DNA from: Hyphochytrium catenoides
Lineage: Eukaryota; Sar; Hyphochytriomycetes; Hyphochytriales; Hyphochytriaceae
Reading direction: 5' to 3'
Length of the DNA: 64,000 bases
Assembly: GCA_900088475.1 (NCBI GenBank)
Contig: FLMG01002456.1
Span: forward strand, 128,635-192,634
A model generated the notes under the pieces. The model was not told where the DNA came from and did no database searches. It saw only the letters and a program-made list of their open reading frames with translations. Within the stretch, counting starts at the first letter, position 1; every line of letters starts with the position of its first letter. The translations under genes were made by a program, and so were the position numbers. Positions 32,987-47,601 of this stretch are shown one piece after another.

Positions 32987-35900
32987 ATGGCTCAAGAACC
33001 GGTGGCAGCGGCGCCATTGGCAGCTATGTCGTCTGGCGTGGCAAGAGACGCCAGAGTCCTCTGGATGCGTGACCGCGTGTTGGAGTCTTTCCGGGAGACG
33101 ATCAAGGATGTTTCGCAAACTGATGGGCTCACCTTTGCTAGAATAACTAGGGAAATGTGGGATGAAATGATGGAGGCTGAAGGCTCTGACAAAGCAGGCT
33201 ATAAAGATCCTTGGGGTAACTATATGCCGGTAAGACTGTTGCATAATCTCTAACTACCCACATGAACACGCTTCGTCCTCTAACCCCTAACAATCACTTT
33301 AGGACGGTGCACAATACACTATAAAGGCCTTCTTAGAGGGAGAGAGCGCCACCACCTCACAGATGCATAATAGGGGAGCACTCGACCCCAAATCCTGCCT
33401 ATTTGTTTACAGCACCTCGGAGGAGAGGGAAGTGGAGGTTGAAGGTGACGAATCCTGATAGAAACCTGACTTCGTGAGTGCAATTATTAACGCCTAAACG
33501 TTGCCAGTCCCAATGGAGTCCTACAGAGACGGGCAACTTTCTCCTCACAACCCCTTAGAGCTGGAAACGTCGCCTCTTCTGGAACCACTCCCGGCTAGCG
33601 AGAACCGCAGTGGAGAAATGACACAAGACACTCCGGAGGAACACGTACTAGGAAAGGAAGAGCAGGGGCAACCAGACAAGTCCAACCCAGAGAAGGAAAA
33701 CGCTAAGCAAGCGGCCCAGGTAGTCCCCCTTCGCAAAAAGAAGGTTAAGGTAAGGACCTTTGTTTGATCCACCTCGGGGGCAACGTGGTCACTTCCGGCG
33801 ATGCAGCAAGTCAAGAGCGTCTGTCGGGTACGGCTTGGGAAGATGCAGGAGAATGCCATCAGCTCCAGCTACGTCTACTTCCTTAGAGTGGCACCAATAA
33901 AGCTTCCCAGCGGTCAAGGTAAATCCACCGTGCATGCCGCTAGACCCCCTTTTCCCCTTAAAATCGTCCTAACCTAGATCGTTCCTCTTCTACCTGCTAC
34001 CATAGATCCCGAAGTAGCAATGCCCAAACTAGTGGAGTTTGGCTATCTCACAGGAGAGATCTTGGGTAACTTAGCAAGCGTCATCAAACAAGTTTATATC
34101 CCAATGCTTGACCCGCAACTGAATGAGACTGAGAAGGTGTCCGAAGGAGGAAGCTCTTCTGGAACTCCTTCAACTGCGCGGTCATTGGATCCGGATGCTC
34201 CAAAAGTTTCTGATTCACTTCGCACGGAATTTAAAGGGAGTATGCACAAGTTTGCAGCCCAGGTCACCGATGCCATGCAGCAGGTAAAAGGGGAAATCCG
34301 GCTCCGAATGCCAACCTTCACCATTGAAAGACCGGAATCTGCTATAGGCAACGTCGAAGTGGTCAATGAGGTGAGTGCCATGGTTATTGCCCAGGTCTCT
34401 GCGAATTTGCTTTATTCACACTGTGAATCTATGTCATAGTTGGAACAATGTCTGGAAGAGTGGTGTCAAGCCATTGCGATGAGCGTAGAACACGAGATTA
34501 GGAAGGTTCCAAATGGCAAGGGTCCTCTGGCTGAAATCGAGTTCTGGAGAGCCCGTAATGCGTCGCTTGGTACTCTATACGAGCAGATCAATTTGGCTAG
34601 TGTGCGCCAATATTTGAAGGTGCTGGAGCTGGTGGATGCAAGCATGCTGCCGAACTTCAATTCACACTGCTCAGAGCTCAGCAAGCTCTGTATTGAGGCT
34701 AAGGATAACGTCAAATTCCTTACGACTCTGGAAAGGCATTTCAAGAACCTTGCATCGGGCTCATTTAGCGTCATTATCGATACGCTCCCATCAATGATGA
34801 ACGCCATTCGAATGGTTTGGATCATCTCTCGACACTATAACACTGATGAGCGTATGGTTCCTCTAATGGAAAGGGTTGCGTGGGAGATAGCAGATAAGGT
34901 AGCTCAGGAGATTAACATCAGAACCATTTTGAAGCGACCTCCCCAAGCAGCTCTTCATACCATCAACGAAGCCAAGGCAGTGCTTGAGATGTGGTACACA
35001 AGCTATATGAAGGTGGGTAGTGGTCGCATAACATATCCCGAAGTTCTGACTTACAATATCTCTGCGAGCGCAGGTTCGGGAAAAAATTGAGCAATCGGGC
35101 ACAGATCACCGATGGGAATTTGACCGCAAACAACTCTTTGAGCAAACGAACTATATGGCCAAGATCTGTGACAATCTTCAGGAGGTTACTACCTGCCTAG
35201 ATCAGTTCTACAAGTTTCTTGGGCCAGAGCTTAAGGCTGTAACGGGATCCCCGCAAGGAATTGATGAGGTCTTAGCACGAGTGAACTCTCTGATTGGTCC
35301 CATCGAGAGCGTCCCCTTTGATATCTTTGACCGTCGCTTCAAAAGCAGCTGGGACGCGGTGATCATGCAGTTCAGAGAATCCGTTGTTGAAATAGAGGTA
35401 ATGACTCGGAAATTCATTGATACATCATTTCAAAAGCTGCGGTCCGCCGAGGGCGCTTTCGACTTGCTCCAGAACTTCAAAAATATCCAGTCAAGAGAAA
35501 GCATCAACAAGCAGATGATGGAAAAGTACAGGGATATCCTAATGCAGTATAGCAAGGAGCTGGAGCGACTAGAGCAGCTTTTCCATAGCAACAAGAACAA
35601 TCCGCCAGTGTATAAGAACTATCCCCCTGTAACGGGTGCCATTGCCTGGGCGACCTCTCTTTACCTACGTGCCAAGAAACCTATCGTGCGCTTCAGGACG
35701 ATGAGCGAGCTGCTAACGAGTGACCTAGGAGAGTCTGTCAAACAGAAGTATTTAGCCTTCGCAAAAGCAGTGGATGCTTACATTCAGAAGCTCTATACCG
35801 AGTGGAAAACGTCCGCCCAGGCCATCGCGCTGGAAAATCTGAAGAATCCAATCCTTATGTCTGAGGCAGGAACGTTCGACCCTGAGGCTGAGAATCCCCA

Positions 35901-38900
35901 GATGCCACCTCCTCCTTACCGTCCCAACTTTTCCCCAAAGCTCCTCATGCTCATTAGAGAGGCAAAGGGCCTAGATCGTCTTGGGTTTGAGATTCCCGAG
36001 ATCCCGATGAACGTGACACTGCAGGAGGACAAGTATCACCGATATGTCCAGGAGTTGGATCAAATGCTCAACTACTATCATTCCCTCGTCTCTCAGCTTA
36101 CTTCTGTGGAGCTCCATCTTCTCAAGGAGCAAGTCAACGAACTGAGGAATGTCCTTCGAAGCGGCTTTCATCCCCTAAACTGGAATTCACAACGCATCCC
36201 TGCTTTCATTGAATCCTGTAACAAGGCGTTGAATGAGTTCAACGGAGTCATAAGCCAAATCCATAAGAGCAGTACTATGATAGAGGAGGTCGTTAGCACA
36301 ATCGAGACTACAGTCCTTATCAAGGAGTCTGACTTTCCAGAGAGCAATATCCTCGAGGTCTCTGCCTTCTACGAGCAAGTGGAGAAGACAAAGTCTTCTC
36401 TTTTAGAGCCTCTGGTCCGTAGGTATAAGTCCATTAGTCAACTCTTGATCAAAGTGGAAGAGATAGTGGCGGGAACAAACACCGGGAAGAGCCCCAAGCT
36501 GGCAGCATATTATCACTACTGGGAGCGCCGACTCTTCAACGCCATTACAAAGATGATCATCGCTAGCATGGCTACTTTTCAAGCCATTTTAAGCCTGAGT
36601 CCGGACGATACGTCTCTGGGTTCTCAGATCAAACGCGACCCTATCTGTAGAATCAAAGCCACAATGAACGGAAAGGATATTGTGGTGACCCCTGCTCTCT
36701 CCGACGTCTACAAGTATCTCAGCAAGCTGGTCAAGCACATTGTCGAGTCTTCGAAGCTATTCGTGCGATGGATGAAAGGGACCTGTCGCGAGGCGGAGCC
36801 ACTGGTCGTGAACGAAGACGAGGAACCTGTCATTTTTAGCTTCTACTCTGATATCTCCCAAAATTCCCATGTTATCAAGATCATGTTGGGGCTCAACCAG
36901 TCAATTCATAAGGTCTTCAACATAGTTAACAAGTACTTGGACGGATGGCGTAGATATGACAATGTATATCACCTATGGGACCAAAAGAGACGATCAGCCT
37001 TGGAAAAACTCCTGGATGCTCCCCAAACGTGCGTATTTTTCGATAGCCGATTGGCGTCTTACCACAAACTAACCGAGACTATCCGCACCCAACCTTCGGA
37101 GAAGGATATTGACTTCTTACGGGTGGACTGCTATCCAGTGGGCCTGGCTATTGCTAACCAGGCAGATTCTTGGAAAGAGAGCTACGGAAAAATTCTTCAT
37201 GAGATATCCCTCTCGGCTCTTACCTCTTTGGTCGAAAAAATGAGCGCTTTGGAGAAGAACTTGAGCACTGACCCTCAAGACTTGGCGTCTCTGAAGTTTG
37301 TTCTTAACACTATCGGGTCAATACTGGAACAAAACAATGTGGTGGAGCTCGCCTACACTGATATTGTGGAAAAGTTCAGGACGTTAGGTTGCTATAGCAT
37401 TAATGTCCCACAAAGCGAAGTCGTCGCAGCCCAGGGTTTGCAAAGGCGGTGGCACAAGCTCATCGTAGATGCAAAGACAAAGGATCTCCGGCTTGTTCGT
37501 GTCAAAGCCAAGTTTCGAGAGGTAACTAAAGAAGATACGTTGCATTTCTCCGCAACCTGCAAAGATGTCAAAGCTCGCTTCTACGCAGAAGGCCCAGGCT
37601 CTCTCAGTATTGACCTCGACGCTGGTGCCAAACAATTGAAGGAATTCAAGTCATTACTTCAGGAGATGAACAAGCGGAAGCATGAGCTGGTCAATGCAGA
37701 AGGCTTATTTGATCTTCCCATCACCGAGTATCCAGAACTGCTGGAGATCCAATCCGAGGTTGACAAACTAGAAGCAATCTACTCTATTTACATTGAGCAA
37801 AAAGAGTTCCGCGAAGCCCTCTCCACCACGCTTTGGGCAGATTTGGATATCAACAGGCTGGTCAAGGGAACTGAAGACCTAGAGAAGAAAATCCGGAAGC
37901 TACCCAAGGAGCTTAAAGTGATTCCTTCCTACCAAATGGTAGAACAAAAAATTATGTCTTTGAAGGATTCCATACCATTGCTTCAGTCCCTTAAGAGTGA
38001 CTCAATCAAGCCTCGCCATTGGGAGCAATTGATGGAGGCCATCAACGTCAAGATTGAGCTCAATCCGAAGACCTTCACTCTGGAACAGCTCTTTGCCATG
38101 GAGCTTCATAAATATACTGATAAGGTTGGAGAAGTTGTCAACGCTGCGATGCAAGAACTGAAAATTGAGGTAGAGCTGAAGAAGATCCAAGATGTCTGGG
38201 CTACAACCTCTTTCGAGCTGGCTAGATATAAGAAGAATGGTGAGGATCGCGGCTGGGTACTGCGGTCGGCCGATGAAATCAAGATCCTCCTAGATGATCA
38301 CATGCTAAATCTTCAAACCATGGCGGGCTCGCGTTTTGTTGGCAGTTTTGCCGAAGACGTTCGAGGCTGGGAGAGAAATTTGAATCTGGTCAACGAATGT
38401 ATCGAGGTTTGGTTCCTAGTTCAGCGAAAGTGGATGTACCTGGAAAGCATCTTTGTCGGCGCCGAGGATATTAGACAGCAGCTGCCAGAGGAGGCCAAGA
38501 AGTTCGACGCCATTGACAAAGCGTGGAAGGCCATCATGATAGCCACTCACAAAAGCCCTATTGTAGTAGAGGCCTGCAATACTGACAATCGCATCGCGAC
38601 GATGAAAAACCTGTCTGAAAGGCTGGACAAGTGCCAGAAGAGCCTCAGCGACTACCTCGACACGAAGAGAAATTCCTTTCCTCGCTTCTTTTTCATCTCA
38701 GATGACGAGTTGCTCTCTGTGCTAGGTTCGTCCGATCCTCTTTCCATCCAGCAGCACAACCTTAAGCTCTTTGATAACGTCAAAACTCTCAACTTTGGAA
38801 GGAACAACAAGACTGTCGAAGGCATGGAGAGCAGCGAGGGCGAGTCTTTCGCTCTAAGAGCTCCGTCCGCTGTCGAGGGCCCTGTTGAGGCGTGGATGAC

Positions 38901-41900
38901 AGCAGTAGAGGAGGAAATGAAGAGCTCGTTGCATAACATAGCAAAGGAGGGCGTTTTTCGTTATGCGAAGACGAACCGGACAGATTGGGTTTGTGACGTA
39001 TTAGGAATGGTTGGTCTCGTTGGCAGCCAAATTTGGTGGACTTGGGAGGTGGAAGACGCCTTCCGGTCCGTTGCAGCTGGGCAGAAGATGGCTATGAAGA
39101 CTCTTGAGAGAAAGCAGACTGCTCAGCTAAACGAACTGGTGGCGTTAGTGAGGCAGAATCTAGGAGTACAAATCCGCAAAAAGATCAACGCACTCCTCAT
39201 TATTGATGTCCACGCTCGCGACATTGTCGATTCATTCGTGCGGGACAGCATATTGAACGCAAAGGAGTTTGCTTGGGAGAGCCAGCTTCGTTTCTATTGG
39301 GAAAAGGATGTTGACGACATTATCATCAAGCAGTGTACAGGGAGTTTTCGTTATGGGTACGAATACATGGGCCTCAATGGGAGACTGGTGATCACTCCTC
39401 TCACCGATCGCTGCTACATGACGCTTACGCAAGCCCTAACATTTAAGCTTGGCGGCTCGCCAGCGGGCCCTGCAGGCACGGGCAAGACGGAGACAGTTAA
39501 GGACCTTGCCAAGTCTTTGGCTCTACCTTGCTTTGTGATCAACTGTGGCGAGGGCTTGGATTATAAAGCTATGGGTTCCATTTTTTCCGGATTGGTGCAA
39601 GTTGGGGCTTGGGGTTGCTTTGATGAATTCAATCGCATCAACATTGAGGTGCTCTCAGTCGTCTCTGCGCAACTCAGGGCAATTCAGAATGCTCTCAACT
39701 ATGACCGTCCAACGTGCGATATCGGCCTGGGGATGGAAATCAAGATCAAACGTACTGCAGGGTTTGCCACTTGCGGCTTCTTCATAACGATGAATCCTGG
39801 CTATGCTGGAAGAACAGAACTACCTGACAATCTGAAGGCTCTATTCCGGCCGGTGACCATGATCATTCCGGACCTTCTGCAAATTTGTCAAATCATGCTA
39901 TTCTCCGAGGGCTTTGAGAATGCGGTGGTTCTGGCAATGAAGATGACCGTTCTCTACAAGCTAGCGCGCGAGCAGCTCTCTAAGCAGTATCACTATGACT
40001 TTGGCTTACGTGCTCTGAAGAGCGTCCTTGTAATGGCGGGCTCTCTCAAGCGACAGTACGCAAACTTAAGTGAGGACCTAGTCCTTATGAGGGCTCTGCG
40101 TGACAGCAATATGCCTAAGTTCATCTTTGAAGATGTCCCTCTGTTTCGGGGCTTGGTAGACGACTTGTTTCCTGGTCTTGACTGCCCGCGGGTTGGTTAT
40201 GCTGAACTAAAGTCAGCAGTGGAAGGAGACCTAGAGAAGAATGGCTTCCGGTGTTCCGAATCGGAGGTTTTCCAAAATCAGGTGGACAAGGTTATACAGA
40301 TGTATGAGACGATGTTAGTACGACACACTACAATGATTGTAGGACCCACCGGAGGAGGCAAGTCGCTGATTCTAGACACTCTATCGCGAGCATCTGCCCC
40401 TGCTCTCAACCAACAGATCAAGCAGTTTCTTCTAAACCCAAAAGCCCAGAGCGTCGCTGAGCTTTACGGTATCATGGATCCGGTCACACGTGATTGGACC
40501 GACGGCGTACTCTCAAAGCTGTTCCGCGAAACCAACCAGCCGCTCCCTAATGGAAAGGAGAACGAAAAACGTTGGATAGTTTTGGACGGAGATGTCGACG
40601 CAGTCTGGGTGGAGAACATGAACAGTGTCATGGATGATAACAAACTTCTGACCCTTCCTAACGGAGAGCGGATGAGGTTGCAGCCATATTGCTCTATAAT
40701 CTGTGAGACATTTGACTTGCAGTATGCATCTCCGGCAACCATCAGTCGGTGCGGTATGGTTTGGGTAGATCCCAAGAATTTGGGCTTCCGGCCGTACTAT
40801 GAGAAGTGGGTCCGCGATCGTTGTTCCTCTTCTTCCCGGGACAACGAGAAAACTTGGCTTCTAGAGCTATTTGATGCCGTATTGAGCAAGGCAATCACAT
40901 ATACTTGTGAACACGTTCTGGATGGTAAGGATGTTTTGCCCGGTGAACGGCTGCAGCAGGTTATCCCGGTAGCCAATATCTCTCTTTGTCGTCAAGCTTG
41001 CAATCTTCTCGACGCTTTGATTACCCTAGACGTCGTGTCCGGCGAACGCCAAGACTTTGAGGGCATTTACCTCTTCTGCGTCCTATGGTCCGTTGGAGCC
41101 GCACTGGTGGCCTCGAGTCGCGCCAGATTTGATATGTTTCTCAAAAAAGTGTCTCCATCCAATGCAATTGAGGGATCTTTCTATGATCACTTCTATGACC
41201 TTGGTACACACCGCTGGCAACACTGGCAGACAAGGCTAGAACCTTATGCGGAACCTGTGCCATTCAAGTTCCATAGGATACTGGTCCCTACAACCGATTC
41301 TGTTCTATATACCTACCTTCTGGAAAAGCTGGTGGTCATCGACAAGCCAGTCCTCTTTGTCGGTGAATCTGGCACTGCCAAAACAGTCACCATAAAAAAT
41401 TTCCTAGGTGCTTCAGACCCTGAAAGAACATCGGTGCTAAATATGAACTTCTCTAGCCGGACTAATTCTCTAGATGTTCAGACCAACATTGAAAGTAACG
41501 TGGATAAGCGGACAGGGAGGATCTATGGACCACCAACAGGTAAAAAGCTTGTCATATTCATCGATGACCTCAATATGCCGAAGGTGGACAAGTACGGCAC
41601 ACAGCAGCCAATCGCATTGCTCCATTTTCTACTGAGTAGGGGCTCAATGTATGACCGAGGAAAGGACCTTGATCTGCGCATACTTAAGGATCTCCGCTAC
41701 ATCGGCGCCATGGGGCCACCTGGAGGTGGCAGAAACCCTGTCGACCCCCGGTTTGTCGCGCTCTTCAACGTCTTCAATCTTACTCTGCCTACTGCCAATG
41801 TTCTTCACAAAATCTATGACTCTATCATCACTGTCTACTTTAGAGACTTCCCTCCTCCGGTCCAAGATGCCTGTAAGAAGATTACACCATTGCTCTTGCA

Positions 41901-44900
41901 GCTCTATCAGAAGACAGTGGACAAACTGCCACCAACCCCGTCCAAGTTCCACTATATCTTTAATCTAAGAGACCTTGGCCGAGTCTGTGAAGGTCTGTGC
42001 CTGGCAACTCCCGACAAGGTTGAGAACTCATCAAAGCTGGTCCGTTTGCTGCGAAATGAGATTCAACGAGTCTTCTGTGACCGCCTCATTTCTACCGAGG
42101 ATTTGAACTTTGTCCAATCAGAACTGCAGAACAAGATCAAGGAAACCTATCCATCGGAAATGGACCATGCGATGGCCGACCCTCTCATCTTCGGAGACTT
42201 TGAGTTTTGTATTGACCGGCTGTCGTCAGGGGCAGAGGACCCTCGCCTATACCAGGATCTGGGATCTTACCCGACCATCAGGAAGATCTTTGACGAAGTC
42301 TTGGAGATCTATAATGTTACCAACAAACCAATGACGCTTGTCCTCTTTGAGGTGGCGCTTGAACACCTTACTCGAATTCATAGGATAATTCGCATGCCAC
42401 GTGGCAATGCGTTACTGGTAGGTGTCGGTGGAAGTGGTAAGCAGTCATTGACGCGGTTGGCCGCCTTTACTGCTGGGTACAAGGTCTTTGAAATCAGCCT
42501 GTCAAGAGGATACTCTGAAAAGGAGTTCAGGGAAGACCTGAAAAATCTCTACCGTATGCTAGGCACTGAGCAGCTTGTCTTCCTATTCACTGATGCTCAC
42601 GTTGTTGAAGAGGGATTCTTAGAGTTTATCAACAACATGCTGACCACGGGTATCGTGCCCGCGCTGTATGAGCCGGAGGAAAGAGATGCTTTGATCGCCA
42701 CGGTCCGGGCTGAAGTCAAGGCAGCAGGCATCACTGAGAACAACGAGAATTGTTGGAACTTCTACGTAAACAAATGTCGGGACAATCTTCACATCGTCCT
42801 CTCAATGTCTCCTTCCGGTGACACTCTACGTTTGCGTTGCAGAAACTTCCCCGGTCTCGTTAGTAACACGGTTATCGATTGGTTCTTCCCATGGCCCGAA
42901 GAAGCACTGAAGAAGGTGGCCAGCGCCTTCCTTGCCGATGAATCGTTGCCAGAGGAGCATCGAAACAACATTATCAGCCACTTTGTTTTCGCGCATCAGA
43001 ATGTGGTGGAATTTGCTAAGCGCTTCGAGGTTGAGCTTCGGCGGCATTACTATGTGACTCCGAAGAACTACTTGGATTTTATCAACAACTATCGAGTGCA
43101 GCTCAAGCAAAACTCAAAGAAAATTGACGTGAGCATGAAAAGACTCTCTGGCGGCCTTACCAAGCTGATCGAAGCGGCGAAAGCGGTAGATCGAATGCAG
43201 GTCGAGCTCACAGAGAAGAAGAAGATTGTTGATGAAAAAACCGCCAAGTGCGAGACTCTTATCCAGGAAATCACAGTTAAGTCCGCCGTAGCACAGAAAC
43301 AGCAAGAAGAAGCAATGAAGAAGCAAGCGGAATGCGAAGACAAAGCGAAAATTATAGCCGTCGAGAAAAATAAAGCTGATGACGCCCTGAACGAGGCTCT
43401 TCCAGCAGTGGAGGCAGCAGCTGAAGCCCTGAATCAGCTAAACAAGGCCGATCTTACTGAGATCAAAGCTTTTACTTCACCCCCTCCTTTGGTGAAGGCC
43501 ACATGTCTGTGCGTTCTCGCTCTGAATCCTACCGATCAAACCTTGGACGAGGATTGGAAAGGGGCTAAGACTATGCTCTCCAATGCTAATCTGTTGAATT
43601 TGCTGAAAAACTACAACAAGGATGGTATCACAGAGAAAATGATGAAGAAGGTTCGAGGTTATCTCAAAAATCCTGACCTCAATGTAGAGAACATGAAGAC
43701 AATTAGTAAGGCCGGCGCGGGGCTCCTCACTTGGGTCTGCGCCATCGTCAAATACTATGATGTTGCCAAAAACGTCGAACCTTTGCGGCTCCAGGTGAAG
43801 ACCATGGAAAAGGAGCAGATGATTATGGAGGAAGAGCTTTTGCAGCTCAGGGAACAGCTAGCTGCCCTCCAACAAGAACTAAATAAGCTATCAGCAGCCT
43901 ATAATGAGGCTAACGACGAGCTTCAGGGGCTCAAAGCGCAAGCGGCTAAAATGGAGAAGCGCCTCAATGCTGCCAGCAAACTCATCTCCGGTCTTGCCTC
44001 TGAAAGACAGAGATGGACAACTGACATTGAAGGCTTCAATATCCAGAAGTCAAGATTGACAGGCGACTGCCTTTTAGCTGCTAGCTTCCTAAGCTACGCT
44101 GGAGCCTTCAGCTTTGACTATAGGAAAAAGCTGATCTATGACCTCTTTCTTGGTGATGTCGCGTCCAAGAACATTCCCCTAACTGCACCTTTCCGTCTCG
44201 AGTCGTTGCTGACGACAGATGCCACAGTGCAGAAATGGGTTGCAGAGGCTCTGCCAGCGGATGAACACTCCATTCTTAACGGCATTCTTACCACCTGTGC
44301 AACACGTTTCCCTTTGTGCATTGACCCTCAGCAGCAAGCAGTCACTTGGATCAAAAATCGCGAAGCGAAGTCGAACTTAACCATCAAGAGCCCGAATGAC
44401 CCAGACTTTCTGAAACACCTTGAGCTGGCTATCCAGTTCGGGAACCCCTTTCTCTTTGAGGCTATTGACGAAGAAATTGATCCAATCCTTGACCCCGTGT
44501 TGGAAAAGGCGACATTTATGCAGGGCACTCAGAAGCTGATCAAGCTGGGAGACAAGAACATCGAGTGGGATGATGGCTTCCGACTCTACTTCACCACCAA
44601 GCTAGCCAATCCGCACTATAGTCCAGAAATAATGGGAAAGACCATGATCATCAATTATAGCGTTACCAAGGACGGACTTGCAAACCAACTGCTAAATGTC
44701 GTAGTAGGGCACGAGCGACCAGATCTTGAGGAGCAGTACGGAGCCCTTGTGGAACAAATGTCTGCCAGCACACTCCTCCTAGTGGAGCTGGAAGACGCTC
44801 TCCTAGGCAACTTATCTAACTCTACGGGGAATATATTAGACAACGAAGAGCTGATCGCCACTCTAGACGAGACGAAGACTAAGGCGGTGGAGATTGGAGC

Positions 44901-47433
44901 TAAACTGGAGCAATCCAGACTGACCAAGGAGGAAATCAGTAAGGCCAGAGCAGTCTATACTCCGGTGGCCAAACGGGGCTCTATTCTCTACTTCGCTGTG
45001 TCAGGGCTATCCAATATTATGAGTATGTATGAGGTGTCCTTAGCCTCTTTCCTGACTGTGTTCAGAGGGGCCTTGTCCGGCGCAAAGAAGGATGTAGTGC
45101 TGGATAATCGGCTGAAATACATGCTTCAGTCCGTCACTGACCGAATTTATGACTTCACCTGTACGGGGATCTTTGAAAGGCACAAGCTCATGTTTTCAGT
45201 GCAAATGACCTGTATGCTAATGGAAGGAGACGGCAACCTTAATCGACCCGAACTGGACTTCTTCCTTAAGGGTGATACTTCACTCTCGCCTGCTGAAAAG
45301 GCGAAAGATGCGACCCTCTCCTGGATCTCTGACAGTGGATGGAAGGACCTGAACTACCTCTCCACACTTTCAGAACCGTTAGCTTCTCTGGTCCCTGATG
45401 TCCAGCAAAATGCGTCTGTCTGGCGAGCGTGGAATGATTTAGAAACGCCCGAATCTGCTGATCTCCCCATGGGATACTCAACGAGGCTGTCTCCGTTGCA
45501 AAAGCTCTTGATATGCCGCTGCTTTCGACCCGATCGGGTCTACAATGCCGCAAAGCTGTTCGTAATGTCGATAATGGGGGATAAGTACGTCCAGCCGCCA
45601 GTGCTCAATTACCAGCGCATTTTCGCGCAGAGCAGTCCTCAGACCCCTATGGTTTTTATCCTCAGTCCAGGCGCCGATCCGCAGAGCGACATCCAATTGT
45701 TGGGTGAGGAATTAGGGTTTACAGGACACAAGTTCAAGTTCTTAGCACTAGGTCAGGGACAAGGCCCCCTGGCAGAACAGATGCTTGCCACAGGTGCATC
45801 CAGGGGCCATTGGGTGCTCCTGCAAAACTGCCATTTGCTTGCGAGCTGGTTGAGAACGCTGGAAAAGTTCCTCGAAGGGCTGCAAAAGCCCCATCCAGAC
45901 TTCCGCTTATGGCTAACTACAGAGCCTACCGACCGCTTCCCATTAGGTATACTTCAGCGATCCCTTAAAGTAGTGACTGAGCCTCCTGATGGACTCAAGC
46001 AGAATATGCGTAGTTCTTACACCAGGATCGACCAACAAATGTTAGAGGAGTGCCCGCATTGGGCTTATCGACCACTCGTCTACGTCCTCTGCTTCCTGCA
46101 TGCTGTGGTCTTGGAGAGAAGAAAGTATGGAAAGATCGGATGGAATGTCAGCTACGACTTTAATGAGTCAGACTTCAGTGTCTCTCGGCGACTACTAGGG
46201 CTGTACCTTAAGAAAGCCTATGAGGATCAAGATGAGAATCTTCCGTGGGGTTCATTACGATACCTAATTGGTGACGCTATGTACGGAGGGAGAGTTAGTG
46301 ACAGTTGGGATAGGCGGATCCTTGTTACTTATCTGCAGGAATACATGGGAGACTTCCTCTTCGACAAATCACAAAAGTTCTATTTCAGTAGAGACGGCTT
46401 TGACTACGAGCTGCCTGAATGGGGTCCATTGGAGAATTATGTGGCCATGGTAGAGAAGCTACCGCTCACTAACGGCCCAGCGGTGTTCGGACTCCATCCA
46501 AATGCAGAGATCGGCTACTTCACAAATGCTACCAAGCGAATGTGGCGTGATCTGATTAATCTGCAACCACGGTCTACGTCGTCAGGGGATGGCGTATCGC
46601 GCGAGTCTTATATCGCCAAGGTGGCGATTGGCATTCAGACCAAAGTCCCTGCACAGGTAGATGTTGGCTTAGTGAGGAAAAATCTAGGCCGCACACCGAC
46701 GCCGACCGAGGTCGTTCTGTTGCAAGAGCTCGACCGTTTCAACACCCTCTCAGAAAAGATGGCAACTTCTCTTGCTGAGCTTCAAAAAGCTCTTGTTGGA
46801 GAAATAGGTATGAGTGAGGAGCTCGACCAACTTGGAGAGGCATTGTACAATGGTTTCTTGCCCACTATGTGGAGGCGGCTTAGTCCTGCTACTCAGAAGC
46901 CTCTAGGCAGCTGGATGGGACAGTTCGGTCGCAGACATGAGCTTTACATGGACTGGATTGCTAATGGAGATCCTAAGGTCATGTGGCTGTCTGGATTACA
47001 TATTCCGGAGTCCTATCTGACAGCATTAGTTCAAGAAACATGTCGGGCGCTCACTTGGCCTCTCGACAAGTCGACGTTGTACACGAAGGTGACGAAGTAT
47101 CGAGACGCATCAGAAGTTCCGGAAAAGCCCAGACATGGCTGTTACGTCGAGGGGCTATACTTGGAAGGAGCCAGTTGGGACCTGGAGAAATCGCAACTGA
47201 GAAGGCAAACACCGAAGGTCCTCGTAGAGCCCTTGCCTATTCTACAAGTCATTCCGATCGAAGCAGGGAAATTGAAGTTGCAGAACACTTTCCGAACACC
47301 TGTGTACGTTACTCAAGAAAGGGCAAACGCCATGGGGGTGGGTCTAGTTTTCCAGGCTGATCTGGCGACAAGTGAGCATGATAGCCATTGGACTTTGCAG
47401 GGTACCGCTTTAGTTCTTAACGTAGACACTTAG
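32987..47433 (+). CDS. DNAH10: Axonemal dynein heavy chain, DNAH10-like (inner arm I1 beta type)
   Basis: Motor subunit of an axonemal dynein. Seven exons (32987-33229, 33303-33444, 33508-33749, 33807-33918, 34006-34370, 34440-35012, 35074-47433) total 14,037 nt, 4,678 aa, full length. The N-terminal tail (to ~1,800) includes DHC_N1/N2 regions. The AAA ring has four P-loops: GPAGTGKT (~2024), GPTGGGKS (~2316), GESGTAKT (~2656), GVGGSGKQ (~3009). The coiled-coil stalk and microtubule-binding tip follow at ~3230-3545, and the C-terminal domain ends HWTLQGTALVLNVDT. The motifs PLFRGLVDDLFPGLDCPRV and NEKRWIVLDGDVDAVWVENM fit the DNAH10/Chlamydomonas 1-beta class better than outer-arm chains, as far as I recall; that subtype is less certain than the family. 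The first six exons are short, while the last is 12.36 kb without an intron. Confidence 0.93.
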
Positions 47434-47601
47434 TCGTAGAGATGATAGATATAGGATTCTCATATTATGTAAGTTTCAATCAGCATAAATAAACTCAACC
47501 TCCACATGGCGTGACTTCGGTAAGGTGATACTCTACTCCCAGGAACCGCCCCAACCATAGGCCAACAATTCGCGAGAAAGTTGGTCACGGGGTGTCAGTG
47601 G

